A DNA stretch of 64,000 nucleotides, from the NCBI RefSeq assembly GCF_001949145.1, contig NW_019091452.1, positions 310,001 through 374,000 of the forward strand, in the 5' to 3' direction. The DNA comes from Acanthaster planci (taxonomy: Eukaryota; Echinodermata; Asteroidea; Valvatida; Acanthasteridae). Every line of letters begins with the position of its first letter. The stretch's first letter is position 1. Position numbers and translations under genes: made by a program. Below the pieces are notes generated by a model. The model saw only the letters and a list, made by a program, of their open reading frames with translations, had not been told where the DNA came from and did not search any database. Shown in pieces: positions 52,600 through 64,000 of this stretch.

Positions 52600-55500
52600 T
52601 AAAATAAACGCATGGATAAGCACGCATAATACGAAGCCACTGGGTGTCACTATTGCAGTTGCCAACAAAAATTGTTGCACGAGTCCATAGGTTTTTTCCA
52701 CGACACATTTTTTGTTGGGTCAGCTGCGCAACCTACAGGGAAGGCAACCCTCGTCATAGTAACAGGGGCATCCTTAACGCGCTAGGTGAGCTTGCATCAT
52801 TCTTAATTAAGTAGGCCTGCGGAAAATCGTCTATGTCTGTAGTGACGTGGCGTTGGGTCTATGAAATAATTGCCTAACTTCATTTCCATGGGTATTCAAG
52901 TAGCTTTCCCGTTGAGCCAAAGTCCACTGTGCTGGATACCAATAGACCGTTTTCATGTTGCTTGCTATGCGGGTGGTAGGCAAATACTGCAGAGATATTA
53001 CCCTTGGTAAAGTCAGGTTTCGCATCGAAATGTGCATTTGCTTCTTTAGGAATACTTTAAAGGAGGGTCGTGTTTTCACCACATGATTCATACAATTTTT
53101 AATTTTCGGTTGTCTAATTTGTTTTTGACAGCTGTTTTCGATTTTTGAATAATGATTGTTTTCTTTAATAACGCTAGGAAAGATGGGACTGTTAAGAAGA
53201 GAGAGGGCTTTATGTCACATTCTATGCACTTTGAAAAAAGGGAGCAGTCAGGTGCCGTGTACACAAGTCATCAGTTTATGAAGTCCTTAACACTAAATAC
53301 CGTTTGCATTTCGTAGGACTTAAGATACAAGTGGCGAATTGTTGTATGAAATTCGACTTTCTCTATGTCACAGATTCAATGATCAATATCATTTGTCGGG
53401 GTCTAAAATGAACATCTGTACAAGTGTGAGAAAATGGTAACAATTATCGTCTACATGAGACGTAGACATGTGACCAAATCTCCTGCAAGTTGAGTCTTGC
53501 GGGCTATTTTCCCATGCCTGTTTTAAATAAATATTTTATTGAAACTGTCACTTAATATGGCATCTTGGTATCCATCGTCATTATTCTAATATAAAGTGTC
53601 CAGTTGGAGGGTTCCCACTGACGTACATTGTCCATGATGTATTTACAGGCCTCTAACCACAAAAGGGACTCTGGTAACTAGGGACCCATTTTGTTAGATT
53701 GAGTCTCAGCTAGACGTTGTGGACAGGAATGAGTTTGTTGTGGTAATATCGCAACAAAACCTATGCCCAAACATCTGAGAAATTAATTATAGGCACAAAT
53801 TATGACAAATGTCAAAGGGCATATTATGGCTTGGTAAAAGCGTTGACAAAAAGGGTCTCTGTTACTTTGTAGGTCTGTAGGCAAGGTAGAGGATATATTT
53901 ACTTGCTGGACTAATATGAAAAAAATGAAAACGTACCACTCCCTGAAATGGAACACTATTATCAACACTGAATAGCGGTGTTCGTACTCAGTATACTGTC
54001 AGTGCAGTGCATACAAAAGTATTTGTAATTAAATACTCTTACAGCGAATAATTTTGTACGCATGCAATGAAATGTAACAGTTCGCATATTACCGTTAATA
54101 ATTTTCTTTTGCATATGCACACTGAACTCAAAGAAGATATACTGCAGAATAATTGGAGAGCAGCTCAACCACACCTTTCACCTTCCTCTGAGGTAGAAGG
54201 TCCTTATGCCATCTGACGACCAATCGCTCACCGAAGGCGGGGATCGTGCATCAAAAATAAAACAAGCAATTACTGTATTCCCCAAATCGTCGAAATTTTT
54301 GATTCTGCATCGAATCAGAGTTAAAAGTCTCTTGACTCACCTTTACACCGAAGGAGTCTCATTCGACTTCCTTCCAGAAAAGAGCACCTTGCGACTTTCC
54401 AGATGACTGTCGGCTTTGATCGAGTATTGCTCGTCACCTCTTGAGCGTAGTCGGTGAATGCCGCGCGTACAATGCGAGCATCTTATGCAATATGCCTCAG
54501 AGAGGAGGGACGGCCTCAGAGCGGAGCTGATTGGACAAACTCGCTCGTTAGGAATCATTCCCACAATTTTTTTTCTTTTACTCTTTCACCATACCCATAA
54601 TAAACAGTCCATCGCACGTGCAAAGTGAAAATAATTGGAAGTAAACGCGTAGGCCTATGTAAAACGCTGAACATTAAAACAAAGGACATTTACGATGAAT
54701 ATGGATATTATAAGTTCACATTAAGCACATGGGGGTGCCTGGTCGCCATTTACGCGTTCATAATTTGCCAGTGTAATAAAATCTTAAAAGCTGAACTGTT
54801 TGCAACAAACAAGTTTTAGACACAACATCTCTTGTTATAAAAGTGAGGAGGCATGCTATGTTTGAAGGGTTAATGAGGAGAATGTGACTGAGGAAAAATT
54901 TTTTTCCACTTTCTGCTCCTCTAAGAAACCCTGTAATGCATCTTTTTTAGTTTCTCTTACCGAGAAATGCGCTTCTCTAATATTTAAACATTTGGATGCT
55001 TTGCCTGAAAAAATGAGGACACTGCTACGGTTTGGTGGAACAAAAATATATAGATCAAAATAAACTCAATGACAGCAAAATTTAAAGTGGGCAAACTTTA
55101 GTGTAGAAATAACTGTTTTTATAAGCTTCTTCTTTGAATGGCAACCACTATTGCTGGTAAATTTGCATCAGTATAAATATAAAAAGGCACCAAAATGGCC
55201 TCAAAATGGAACACAAAATATAAAATTAGGTTTAATAAGAAACAGAGGGAGCTTTTACTAAAACTACACTGAGCATTACATTTCATTGGCCCTTTAAGCC
55301 AAGTGTATTTGGTGTATTCCGTTAAGGTTAAGTCTCATTTCAAAGATAAGCACTGTCAATTTTTACTTCATTGGGCTACTTCCCTCCTAACTAGCGATTT
55401 TGCGGAATTATTCCAGACCTGCTGCCGACGTTTCCCGGTGTTACTCTCCAGTGGGTGTTAGTTCACCGGCGTGGGTCTCATCTACATGGGAATAAATGAT

Positions 55501-56050
55501 CAGTGGTTGTCAGGCATTAAAGTCCATCACGAGCACACTGGTCATCGATCAAATAAAAATATGAGATACCTCTTGCGTCGCTGTGTTCGCAACTAGTAAA
55601 GGAATTCCGGTCTGGGAAAGACTGTTCTCGAGTCTGAGTCCAGGGATGACTGGTATGATCAATCAAATTTCCTCTTGGCATTTCTTGTTGGCTCTTTTCG
55701 CGAGTCTCGACAGGAGGCTTTCGTTTGCTTACCTAATCAGGGTGTGGCAAGCCATCGACATGTCTTATTCTCCCGGGCGTTGTGCGTCAGGAAGTGAATA
55801 TGGAATACTTTGTAGGCCTACTGGCTGGTCTTTCATGTACACAAATATCCAATAGAACTGAAAAACCTTGACGTTACTCTGTGGTACGTGAATGATTTCT
55901 TATGTCAGCTCAGTGGATCGTGCCTTACCTCAATCACTGATATAGATGCCACAGGAAAGCGCAAACGAAACAAATTGTTATGTCACTATACTATGTGATT
56001 GGTCTATTGGCCTTTGCGGTACGTATTGAAGCGTATCAACATGTGGCTTA
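52600..56050. other. Intergenic, no gene recognised
   Basis: Open frames are short and lack recognisable motifs, splice-consistent domains or RNA genes. Upstream of gene A, no second gene is visible. Confidence 0.45.
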
Positions 56051-56059
56051 AAGGAGAGA

Positions 56060-56130
56060 TGTGGCTTTATGGGTAGGGACTGTGACTTTTTGTTAGGGGT
56101 TGGGGTTCGAATCCATCCGCTGGCTACACA
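56060..56130 (+). mobile_element. Possible tRNA-derived SINE head
   Basis: GTGGCTTTATGGGTAGGGAC resembles an A box and GGGTTCGAATCCATCC, 35-40 bp later, is a clear B box. The spacing suits a polymerase III promoter. A good cloverleaf could not be drawn, so a SINE is more likely than a true tRNA. Confidence 0.35.
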
Positions 56131-58548
56131 GTATGACCCATGTAATTTTGATGTGGCTCTAACGACGCAATATAAGCTGTGTTCCGTTCCAAGGTACTGG
56201 CACTGATGTCAAAGAGACAAGCCAATCAGCTAACAGCGCGGGCAGAATCTGCAGATACGTAACAACCAGAGAGCACAAAAAAAGCTTGGAGGCCGTTTCC
56301 TGTCCCCACACACAATGAGTTCAGGTCTCCCTGAAAGTTCGTACTTGCAGCAACCACTGCACACAAAATGTCTGCGTCCTTGTACTGGAAGAATTGTAGG
56401 ATCGACACAAGGCGGGTTTGCCAATAGGCACTAAGCGTGTTGCTTTGGACTTTGAAAAATTGGGGCATTACAAAAAAAAACCCCAAAACAGGCAGGTGCG
56501 GATCCAGGGCATTTGGGGGTCAAACTCCACCCCCCCCCCATTCGACACAAAAGTAAAAATTAAAGGGGAAACTAATATACAATAACTAAAGTATTTTTAA
56601 AACGAAATGGCACACCGCAGATTCTTGGGTACAGCGTGAGTATTACACATGTATTACAACGTGAGATACACATGTATTTAAAAAACCCTCAGGCCTTCCC
56701 CCCCCCCGAAAAAATCCTGGATCCAATCCTGTGAGGGCTTACAAAATTACCAAGTACCCCTGTGCTGATAACCAACATGAAATCGGTCTTAATACCTAAG
56801 GCAGAGCAGGCCAGCAGGGTATAACACTGGTGCCTAGGACTATGCATAGCCCAGTCCTGATTGGGCCCTTCTCTTGTTACGTCATAATCTGAGTTTTTGC
56901 TAACCAGTGGTTCACGATTAAAGCATGATATGAGTGGTCGCCAGTAGGAATAAAGCAAAGAATTCACATATTGTCAACAAAATCTTAAGTGGCTATTACG
57001 ACACTGCGTAAAACTACATGAAACACAAAATGATATACCTCCAACTATTTTACCTGTTTGGGCCTGGTGGTCATTAATTTTGGGAAAAAGGTTGCGGCTA
57101 AGAAAAAGTAAAATTTCAGCCGCCTGTGCATGTCGGTAGGCAGTATTAAATGTAACGTCAAAACACGAAACATACCACCTGTAACTAGGAAACATTTACC
57201 AGGTTTTCAAACTGAAAAAAAAGGCTTTTGTCAAGGGACACAGAAACTTCCTGGGTCCAGCCAAATCCTTTGCTCCCTCTCAAAAATATTATTGTTCAGT
57301 ACCGCTTTGCAACAAAGAATTCATGCGTTTGCCGTTAACGTGATGATGGCATGCGTTACTGGTAATGCAAAGAGCCCGTGTGACATATCAATTTAGCTAC
57401 CATTGCAGGGAGGAAATGGAACGTAATAAATAGAGAGGCAAGCAATTTCAGCACTACTGGCGCACTTAGATCACTTGGACAGAGTCCAGTTTTGTTGAAA
57501 GAAGGTCGTCAAGATTCCATGGCCTTTTTCATAACTAATTTACCAACCTTGGTATTTGCAAGTCTGGTTGAAGAACATGCACGACAATAGTTCTCGGTTT
57601 ACTGTTCATTCCATTTCATCATCCAGCCTCAAATAATTATTGGATTATGGCAATGCAAGATGTCGAGGTGGAGACCAATTTTTGTATTTGACCTGATATT
57701 TGATGTGTGGACAAAGAGGAAACCAATGTCACACGTCCTTGTCGACTTGCGTGCTCGTTTTCCTTCTATATCATCGTTAATGCTGTGACGTAATTCGTAA
57801 CCTTCAATGAAATGACCGTTTGTAGAGATTGACAACTGTTTAAAAGCTACCTGACAAAAAGAAGACAAACGTCATGTGACAAGAATCTGTACAAATGAAG
57901 ACCGCTGACAACCCAGTGTTCCGAATGTAAAAACAAGACAAAACAAACACTAGACAGATGTGATTGTGAACGACCACGGAGCTGCTTTTGGGAAAAAATG
58001 GAATCATTTAGTTGAAACTACGCGTGCGTGAATTCTCACCTCATGACGTCATGGTCACACGATGTCATTTATCTTCTACAGTGTGTCCACATAAATAGTA
58101 TACCGAGATAAAAAATTACTGTAATAGCAAAACTACTTTATTTTGTATGGGAGAGAGAAGCATAGCTCTAGAAAGGGCAGAATGCCCTCTTTGCAATGGT
58201 ATGCAGCTTGTGATGTTATTGACACAGATGAGTGAACAAACTAGACCGTTGTTAAGGGTGCTGAAATCGGCACTGTGACAAGTTTGCATATGTGATTAAC
58301 AAGGGTTGACCATGCAAGTGTGCAGACTACCAAATGCCTTTGTTTACATTAATGCCCAAAGAGGTGACCAGAAAAAGTACTGGGAGACCAAGAAGGAGAA
58401 GGAAATTCTAAAACCAAAAAAAAAAAGAAAATGATAAAGCAAAACAAAGCCTCTTCCGCAAAAAAGCTAAACAATGATTGGCTGTTAAAGGCATGCTGTG
58501 GGAATTTGAAAGCAACGTTTATGTAATGCTAAAGTTTACAGTAGAAGC
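56131..58548. other. Intergenic, no gene recognised
   Basis: No coding motif, splice-consistent exon or clear repeat was found. Confidence 0.45.
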
Positions 58549-58659
58549 TTTGCGTGGTAGCCGTCTTGAAGGGCAGTTCTTTTGCTCCACAAGGAAACCT
58601 CCTTTGTGCATGCCCAGTTGAACAAAACCACTGGCCTACAGGATGGCAACCATGCAAAA
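58549..58659. mobile_element. Palindromic MITE copy 2
   Basis: The left arm TTTGCGTGGTAGCCGTCTTG pairs with the right arm CAGGATGGCAACCATGCAAA. The interior AAACCTCCTTTGTGCATGCC and CAAAACCACTGGCCTA match the reverse complement of the copy at 49751-49864. Confidence 0.75.
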
Positions 58660-59705
58660 CCTCCAGTTATTGCTTCTCAATCCATCCTCTAGAAATGGCA
58701 TGCACCTCGAGGACTTGCTTTCAAGTGTAATTATAATGTAACGCACATTCCGTCTGCACACAGTTCAGACATCTGCGGCCGGCCTTTGTCAACATCATTA
58801 CCCACAATGGACTCGCCACAATGGCACACAGTTTAGACGTTAATTAATCTTCACCTTAATGAATTTCGCTGTCAAATGGTATTACTGGCATATGCACATA
58901 ACCATTAATATGAGTACATGATGACCAACGTTAAACACTATAGCACAAAGATGTACAGGAAATTTACTTCGTCGAGTCTGTGGCTAATACATGTATGCAT
59001 TGAAAATGTATTTGCTTCTTCAGTACGGTCCCCCAACGTGCCCAAGTCAATATTTGAAATAACAACAAAACCAAGTATATTTACCGTTGTTCAATTGCGC
59101 ACATACAATCCTTCGATTTAGCCTCAGTTAGCTTCAGAATATTATGCACTTTCGTTCAGGTTTCATTTCGCAACGGTCAGTTAACTACTCGAATCATTTC
59201 GCTACTGTGATCACGTTCTGCACTATGCACTTTAAGCCTTTGGTGTTACATCAAAATTTTTCTCGAGCAGTGATGATGATTCTGTTCTGCTGACCACAAT
59301 GCAGGAAATGAAGGCCTGAAGAAACTCTTGAACGGGTTTTGGTCTTCTGTTTGCAAATACTGAAATTGTTAACATTTATTTTGGTTTCGTTAATTCAAAA
59401 CTAGTTAGACAGCAACTTTTGGGGAAATAGGCCCAGGTCTGTAGAAGAGTCTTTTGTGATTAGGCCTTGGATGTGCTGGAAATTGGCGAACCCACGGGAG
59501 GGGGGAATCTGGGGGCTGACACGTGCCTCCACCCCTCCGCAAACTCCCGGTGCCCCCCATGTGCCTCCCACTGACAAAAATGGAAGAATTGATTTCAAAC
59601 AAGGCTAACAAAAACTTGCCTCACAAAACACCACTGAAAGCTGGTTCCCCCATCAGATCACGGACCTGGACTTGCAACGCCTTTGTATGAAAAAGAAGCC
59701 AACCA

Positions 59706-59824
59706 GCGGCCATTTTACCGAGCCAAATACAGAGGCTTGGGTTGGCTCCGTTCTAGTGACGTCGGGAAGAACAAAGGCGGGCATTGCTAGGAAAGCTTTG
59801 TATTTGGCTCGGTAAAATGGCCGC
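59706..59824. mobile_element. Hairpin element with 26-bp perfect inverted repeats
   Basis: The left arm (59706-59731, GCGGCCATTTTACCGAGCCA...) and the right arm (59799-59824) are exact reverse complements over 26 bp, with a 67-bp centre. Perfect arms suggest a recent insertion or an element under structural constraint. Confidence 0.8.
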
Positions 59825-60608
59825 GAGTGGATTCAATGACTCTGTGAGCTGATTAAGGGCATTGCGAGTCCAGATTTTACTATACACGTCCGTGCATCAT
59901 CGATGCTGGTACCCCCTTTGTGCCCCAGTAAAATCCTAGCTATTCCGCTGGTGCTGGAAGGTTATGTATATCATTACCAACTGATCGAAATTGTTTAACT
60001 TGTAAGTGAAATATTTCAGTATCACGACACTTGAAATTAACCCCATTAGACGGTGCATCTCTGATTGCTGCCTTGGAGTGGTATAAGCCTTTCTCGTCCC
60101 ATTTTCGGTCACGTAGTAATATGTATGTTACAAATGGTGCTCCACACAAGTATATGAGTAAAACCTATACCCAGCAAGATATTAGACGGAGGGGTACCCG
60201 CCTACGTGTCCAATCCTTATAGTCCTACACACCCTAGAGTATTGTTACCTAGCACATCCCTCCTAGATATCCGTTATGAGAATTCCTGAGATTCCGATCA
60301 AACAATGACCAACACAAAGGTGTGGGGGGGTTCTCTCCATCCCATGTCTTCCTTCATATGTATGTATATTAAAACCTGAACGCACGTTAAACGCGTCAAC
60401 ACCTGAAGCAGGTCTTTCTTTGAATTTTAATAAGTTCATATGCTTGATATTTTTCCGAGACCTTGGTCTTCTCCTTGCCAGGGTGGCTGCTGTCAGACTG
60501 TTAAGAAGACTAGGAAGGACGTTGGCTGTGGAGGGAAGATGTGTGGCTCTAGCTGCTCTGCAAGGGTAGTAGTAGAAACTGAACCTATTACACGGAAGAA
60601 GTCAGGCA

Positions 60609-60732
60609 CACTGCAAAGTATTAGTTTAATACCCCAGGTGTTATCCGTGCAATACTTCAGACTAGGTGTAGTCCTATGACAACACCAAGGGTGTTAAATT
60701 GACACCAATTTAACACCGCCGTTTTTGCAGTG
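60609..60732. mobile_element. MITE-like element with CACTGCAAA ends
   Basis: CACTGCAAA (60609-60617) and TTTGCAGTG (60724-60732) bound 124 bp. The interior is rich in AACACC/GGTGTT words in both directions, as in many small non-autonomous DNA transposons. Confidence 0.6.
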
Positions 60733-60739
60733 CGTCATT

Positions 60740-63680
60740 GAACACAGCTGCGCTACAATTCACTCGTCAGTAAAACCAGAAAGCATTCCTGATGAGATGA
60801 TCAAGTTACAGCATTCAGCTACAACATGTGAAATCTAATCTGCCCATAATTTATTGTGATGGGTTTTAAAGCAAATCCACTCACGCTTTTAAAATGCACT
60901 CGTTTCAATAGATCCATTAAGGGTCTTCAGAAAAAAAATTACGCTACCTGACAAATACTTGTTACGGACGAATTTATTTTCCAGGCAGACCCCTTCCAAG
61001 GTGGTAGCTATTGTGGGCAGCCACACTTGCGGCCTTTGAATGCGCAAAATTTAATAGTCTAGTCATAAAGAGCGCCATGACCCCATTAAACTGGATTCAT
61101 TGAAAGACATTTTCAGGTACACTCAGTGTCAAAAACCTCATGAAGACAGCGGGTTAGCTGTCTGATAAACAGGCAGGTATATTTTGCAGACGCGCACAGA
61201 CGTACACATCCTAGTTTTTTTTTTCGAAAAACGGGCCCTATTCATGATCAGGCACTGTAATTCTGGAAACTTAAAACTAAAGAGAGTAGCAAATGCAAAA
61301 GCCTAAGCACTGCTAAGCCGAGTAGTTTTCGAATGTGACATGCAATCAGGGAATCGATTAATACGGTAAGTGCCATTCATTAAGCTCAGTGCAGCGTGCA
61401 CGCAACTTTACTGTCCAACCCTCATCATGATCATTGAAAGTGGCACAAGTCAGGAACACCATTAGACACCTTGGCCTTCCCCAGTCTAATGGACCGTTTG
61501 TCGAGTGTATAAGGCCCATTTATGCATGTACAGCGTGGAAATATACATATCCCCCCGGCTGTTAAATTCAGAGCGGACATACTACTCTATCATTCGATAA
61601 ACCGCTAAGGTGAGAAAAAACCATGACGATTTACTTTTTCAAAGATACCGCACTGAGACTGCGCGTTCCGGCCATCTTTTTTTCACACAAAATATGGTCT
61701 TTTTTAGCTCAGAAGCAAGGCGTGGATCATTAGGAGAAAAAAAAATATTTGGAGTAGATGCTGCATTTCTTTCACCATAGTGGAACAGATTCAATGCCTA
61801 AGATTAATCACTGTGCATTCTTCTCGAACCAAGGAGCTGCTAGTGAATAATCCTTAAAAACAATGCAAATGTTTTACATTTAATGTCCATTTAACTTCAT
61901 ATACGCCAATTATGCAAATGTACAAAGCTTGATTTGCAACGCATCATTGTCATCAAAGCGAAGTATCTTAGCAAAATGAGACAAGTGAAGTGTATTTAGC
62001 TCACATACCTGCATCGTGATTAGTTAACATTTAGAGCACCACCATTTTATCCAGCACATATCGTCATTTGCAAAATGACTTTTGCATCCATTCCATCTAG
62101 GACACAATAGCGTTGCTTCACGCTTCAAGGATTCACTTCATTGTAAAAGTCGATAACAGACCTCATGATTGAATGGGCACAGGTATCGGTGATGTAGCAA
62201 CAGCATGTACGGAGGCTGATGGATGTAAAATTGATTCCATTTGGGTAATTTTTTATGCAAATTAGAATGTAATATACAGATAAATTGTCTCTTCCATTAA
62301 ATGTGACGCAACCTCGTGAAACTCAACGCTTGCCAATACAACGCACAAGAAATATTTCAGTCGTTGAAGTGAATGATCCAAAATTTATTCATAATTATCA
62401 CGAGTGTGGATAATTTTTGTCATGAATATAAAAGTTGCAATATTGAAACACATGTTCCATACCAGAATTAACATTTGTGTGGGTCTTTGGCCATGTAATT
62501 TGCCGTTTAATTTTTAAACCTTGACAGTCATTGACTACGTGATTTTTGAAGGTCCTCCGAATCATTCCCTCCAGGTGATGACGGTCCTCGGAATGGTTGG
62601 ATCCGGGAACCAATTTAAATAACCGTGTAAATTTAAACATCACTTCAGTAATCTATAAGATTTTATGTTTGAGCAGTGTCAGAGCTTCCCAGATTTGCTT
62701 GGAGAAAAAAACATATATCCCAAATCCGTCTTTGTCGGCGTTATTTTTCGTGGCATGGCCCGCCTAAGTGTGATTTGGACAAACATTTGGCCTGGTTTCT
62801 CGGGAGATAATGACACAGATCTGTGCTTGCATTCAATGTTTAAAGAATACGACCTTTGGTTTCATTGGTCTCCTTATCTTGAACCTCAGATGAACTCCGC
62901 CAAACCGTCTTGGAGAACTGTGCAAATAGAGTTGAGATGATTTTGTTTTCAACGGTCAACGACTGGAGTGGATTTGTTGGTCAGTCATAACTGCAGCAGC
63001 GTGGTTATTCACTGAGCAATGTTAAACAATAGAAAACTGGGCACGCTCGCAAACACGGGCAAGCTTAAATCTGTTGAAATTAAAATGCAGCATCTTTTAA
63101 AAATGTGTACTTCAAAACATGGTGTTGCCGGGATTTTCAGTGTCGGGGGAGGGCGTATCAAAAGCGAACTGATAAATCACTAACAGTGGAAGGGGATTTT
63201 CAAGCAAATGGGTGATTGCACAGTATTCTATTTTATCTCCTTCCGTCTCATTTTAACTGTGTATTCTTTTTCGATTTTTTTTTTATTTTTCAAGTACCTT
63301 TGAGACTTGTTTTGTTGGTTGGTTCTAAAGATGGTGATTGTGATTATTTTAATCTGCGTTGAGAGGCTATTTGGTCAGCGATAGTGCACACAAGACCTCT
63401 ACAATGGGGTATTTTCACGCTGCCTGTAAAGATTCATGTTTGTGATTGAGCATATTTTTCTCAACATCTTATTTATTTTTCGAGTGTAGATTAACTTTGG
63501 CACTCAGTTCCATAATAAGCGGACGGAAACATCCTTTAAAAAACCCTATACTTTTCCTGGTGCAACATAATGTTCGTTCTATTCAACCAGTCGGCATTGT
63601 CTTTATATACCCGTAATTTTATTGAAGTCTCTCAATCCGCACGATTGGCCGCGCCACAATATTTGATGCCCGATATGCAG
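60740..63680. other. Intergenic, no gene recognised
   Basis: Mostly A+T-rich sequence with scattered short frames. The 91-codon frame at 62665-62940 has no recognisable domain. Confidence 0.45.
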
Positions 63681-63684
63681 CAAA

Positions 63685-63820
63685 GGGGACCCCCTCTATT
63701 GTGTCTTCTGTTGTGTTGACGGAATCTTCAGAATTCCTTTCAGATTTTCAGGGGGAACGGGTGAAGTAGGCACAATAGCCTTAGGGTATATAGCTTTTGC
63801 CTCACATTGGGGGGGTCCCC
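63685..63820. mobile_element. MITE-like element with GGGGACCCCC ends
   Basis: GGGGACCCCC at 63685 and its reverse complement GGGGGTCCCC ending at 63820, with ATTGTG and CACATT just inside, bound 136 bp. GCAAA and GTTTGC flank the two ends, extending the inverted symmetry. Confidence 0.6.
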
Positions 63821-64000
63821 GTTTGCCACATATCGCGTTGGATATACTAATCATTGTACACCACAGTATACCTTCTCGTCGGTTCAGCCCGTTATTCATT
63901 TTCCCTTCCTTCTGTGTGAGAATACTCCGCATTATATTGTAGTCATTTTCCATTGTCAAGGTTGAAGCGTAATGCATGTATAGAGTATAATGCTCCATCT

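Noticed and set aside
56060-56130. A true tRNA gene
   Set aside because: A good B box is present, but acceptor and anticodon stems could not be paired, so a SINE head is more likely.
1-64000. CRISPR arrays, operons, riboswitches or other prokaryotic systems
   Set aside because: Spliced genes with metazoan extracellular domains and LINEs show this is animal DNA, and no regularly spaced repeat-spacer array was seen.

Overview
The window is animal nuclear DNA: long introns with GT..AG borders, single-domain exons, many short inverted-repeat elements, two decayed LINEs and one assembly gap (N, 17483-17557). The A+T-rich introns, the dense miniature transposons and an expanded CUB/LDLa/LRR receptor family suggest a marine invertebrate deuterostome, most likely an echinoderm. 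The species is inference only.

The main content is a pair of tandem paralogous receptor genes, both on the minus strand. Gene A (49653 down to 21055) can be read completely by splicing 22 exons. The frame stays open and the lengths add up to 4824 nt, or 1607 residues. It encodes a signal peptide, six CUB or CUB-like domains interleaved with seven LDL-receptor class A (LDLa) repeats and one degenerate Cys-rich module, then a Cys-rich LRR cap, four LRRs and a single-exon seven-transmembrane domain. The 7TM resembles the relaxin receptor (RXFP, type C LGR) and GRL101 group. Gene B (14983 down to beyond base 1) repeats the first twelve modules of gene A in the same order and the same phases. Its LRR and 7TM half, if present, lies left of the window. 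Gene B has one extra intron, inside CUB2.

Layout from left to right: 1-800, left edge, inside an intron of gene B; 801-14983, gene B exons; 14984-21000, spacer between the genes, with a MITE close upstream of gene B, the N gap and a dispersed repeat; 21055-22225, 7TM exon of gene A; 22226-27156, LRR exons; 28025-39720, CUB/LDLa exons; 39721-49583, a 9.9-kb first intron holding a LINE whose endonuclease and reverse transcriptase halves face opposite ways, plus a second LINE remnant; 49584-49653, signal-peptide exon; 49654-64000, no recognisable gene, only repeats and MITE-like hairpins.

Both proteins are predicted cell-surface receptors. The CUB and LDLa modules (extracellular, usually ligand- or Ca2+-binding) would sit N-terminal to a short LRR stalk that joins the 7TM. 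The extracellular modules are each bounded by phase-1 introns and the LRRs by phase-2 introns. This is the pattern expected from module shuffling followed by duplication of the whole gene. All exon borders were read by eye from splice consensus, reading frame and agreement between the paralogues; no transcript evidence was available.
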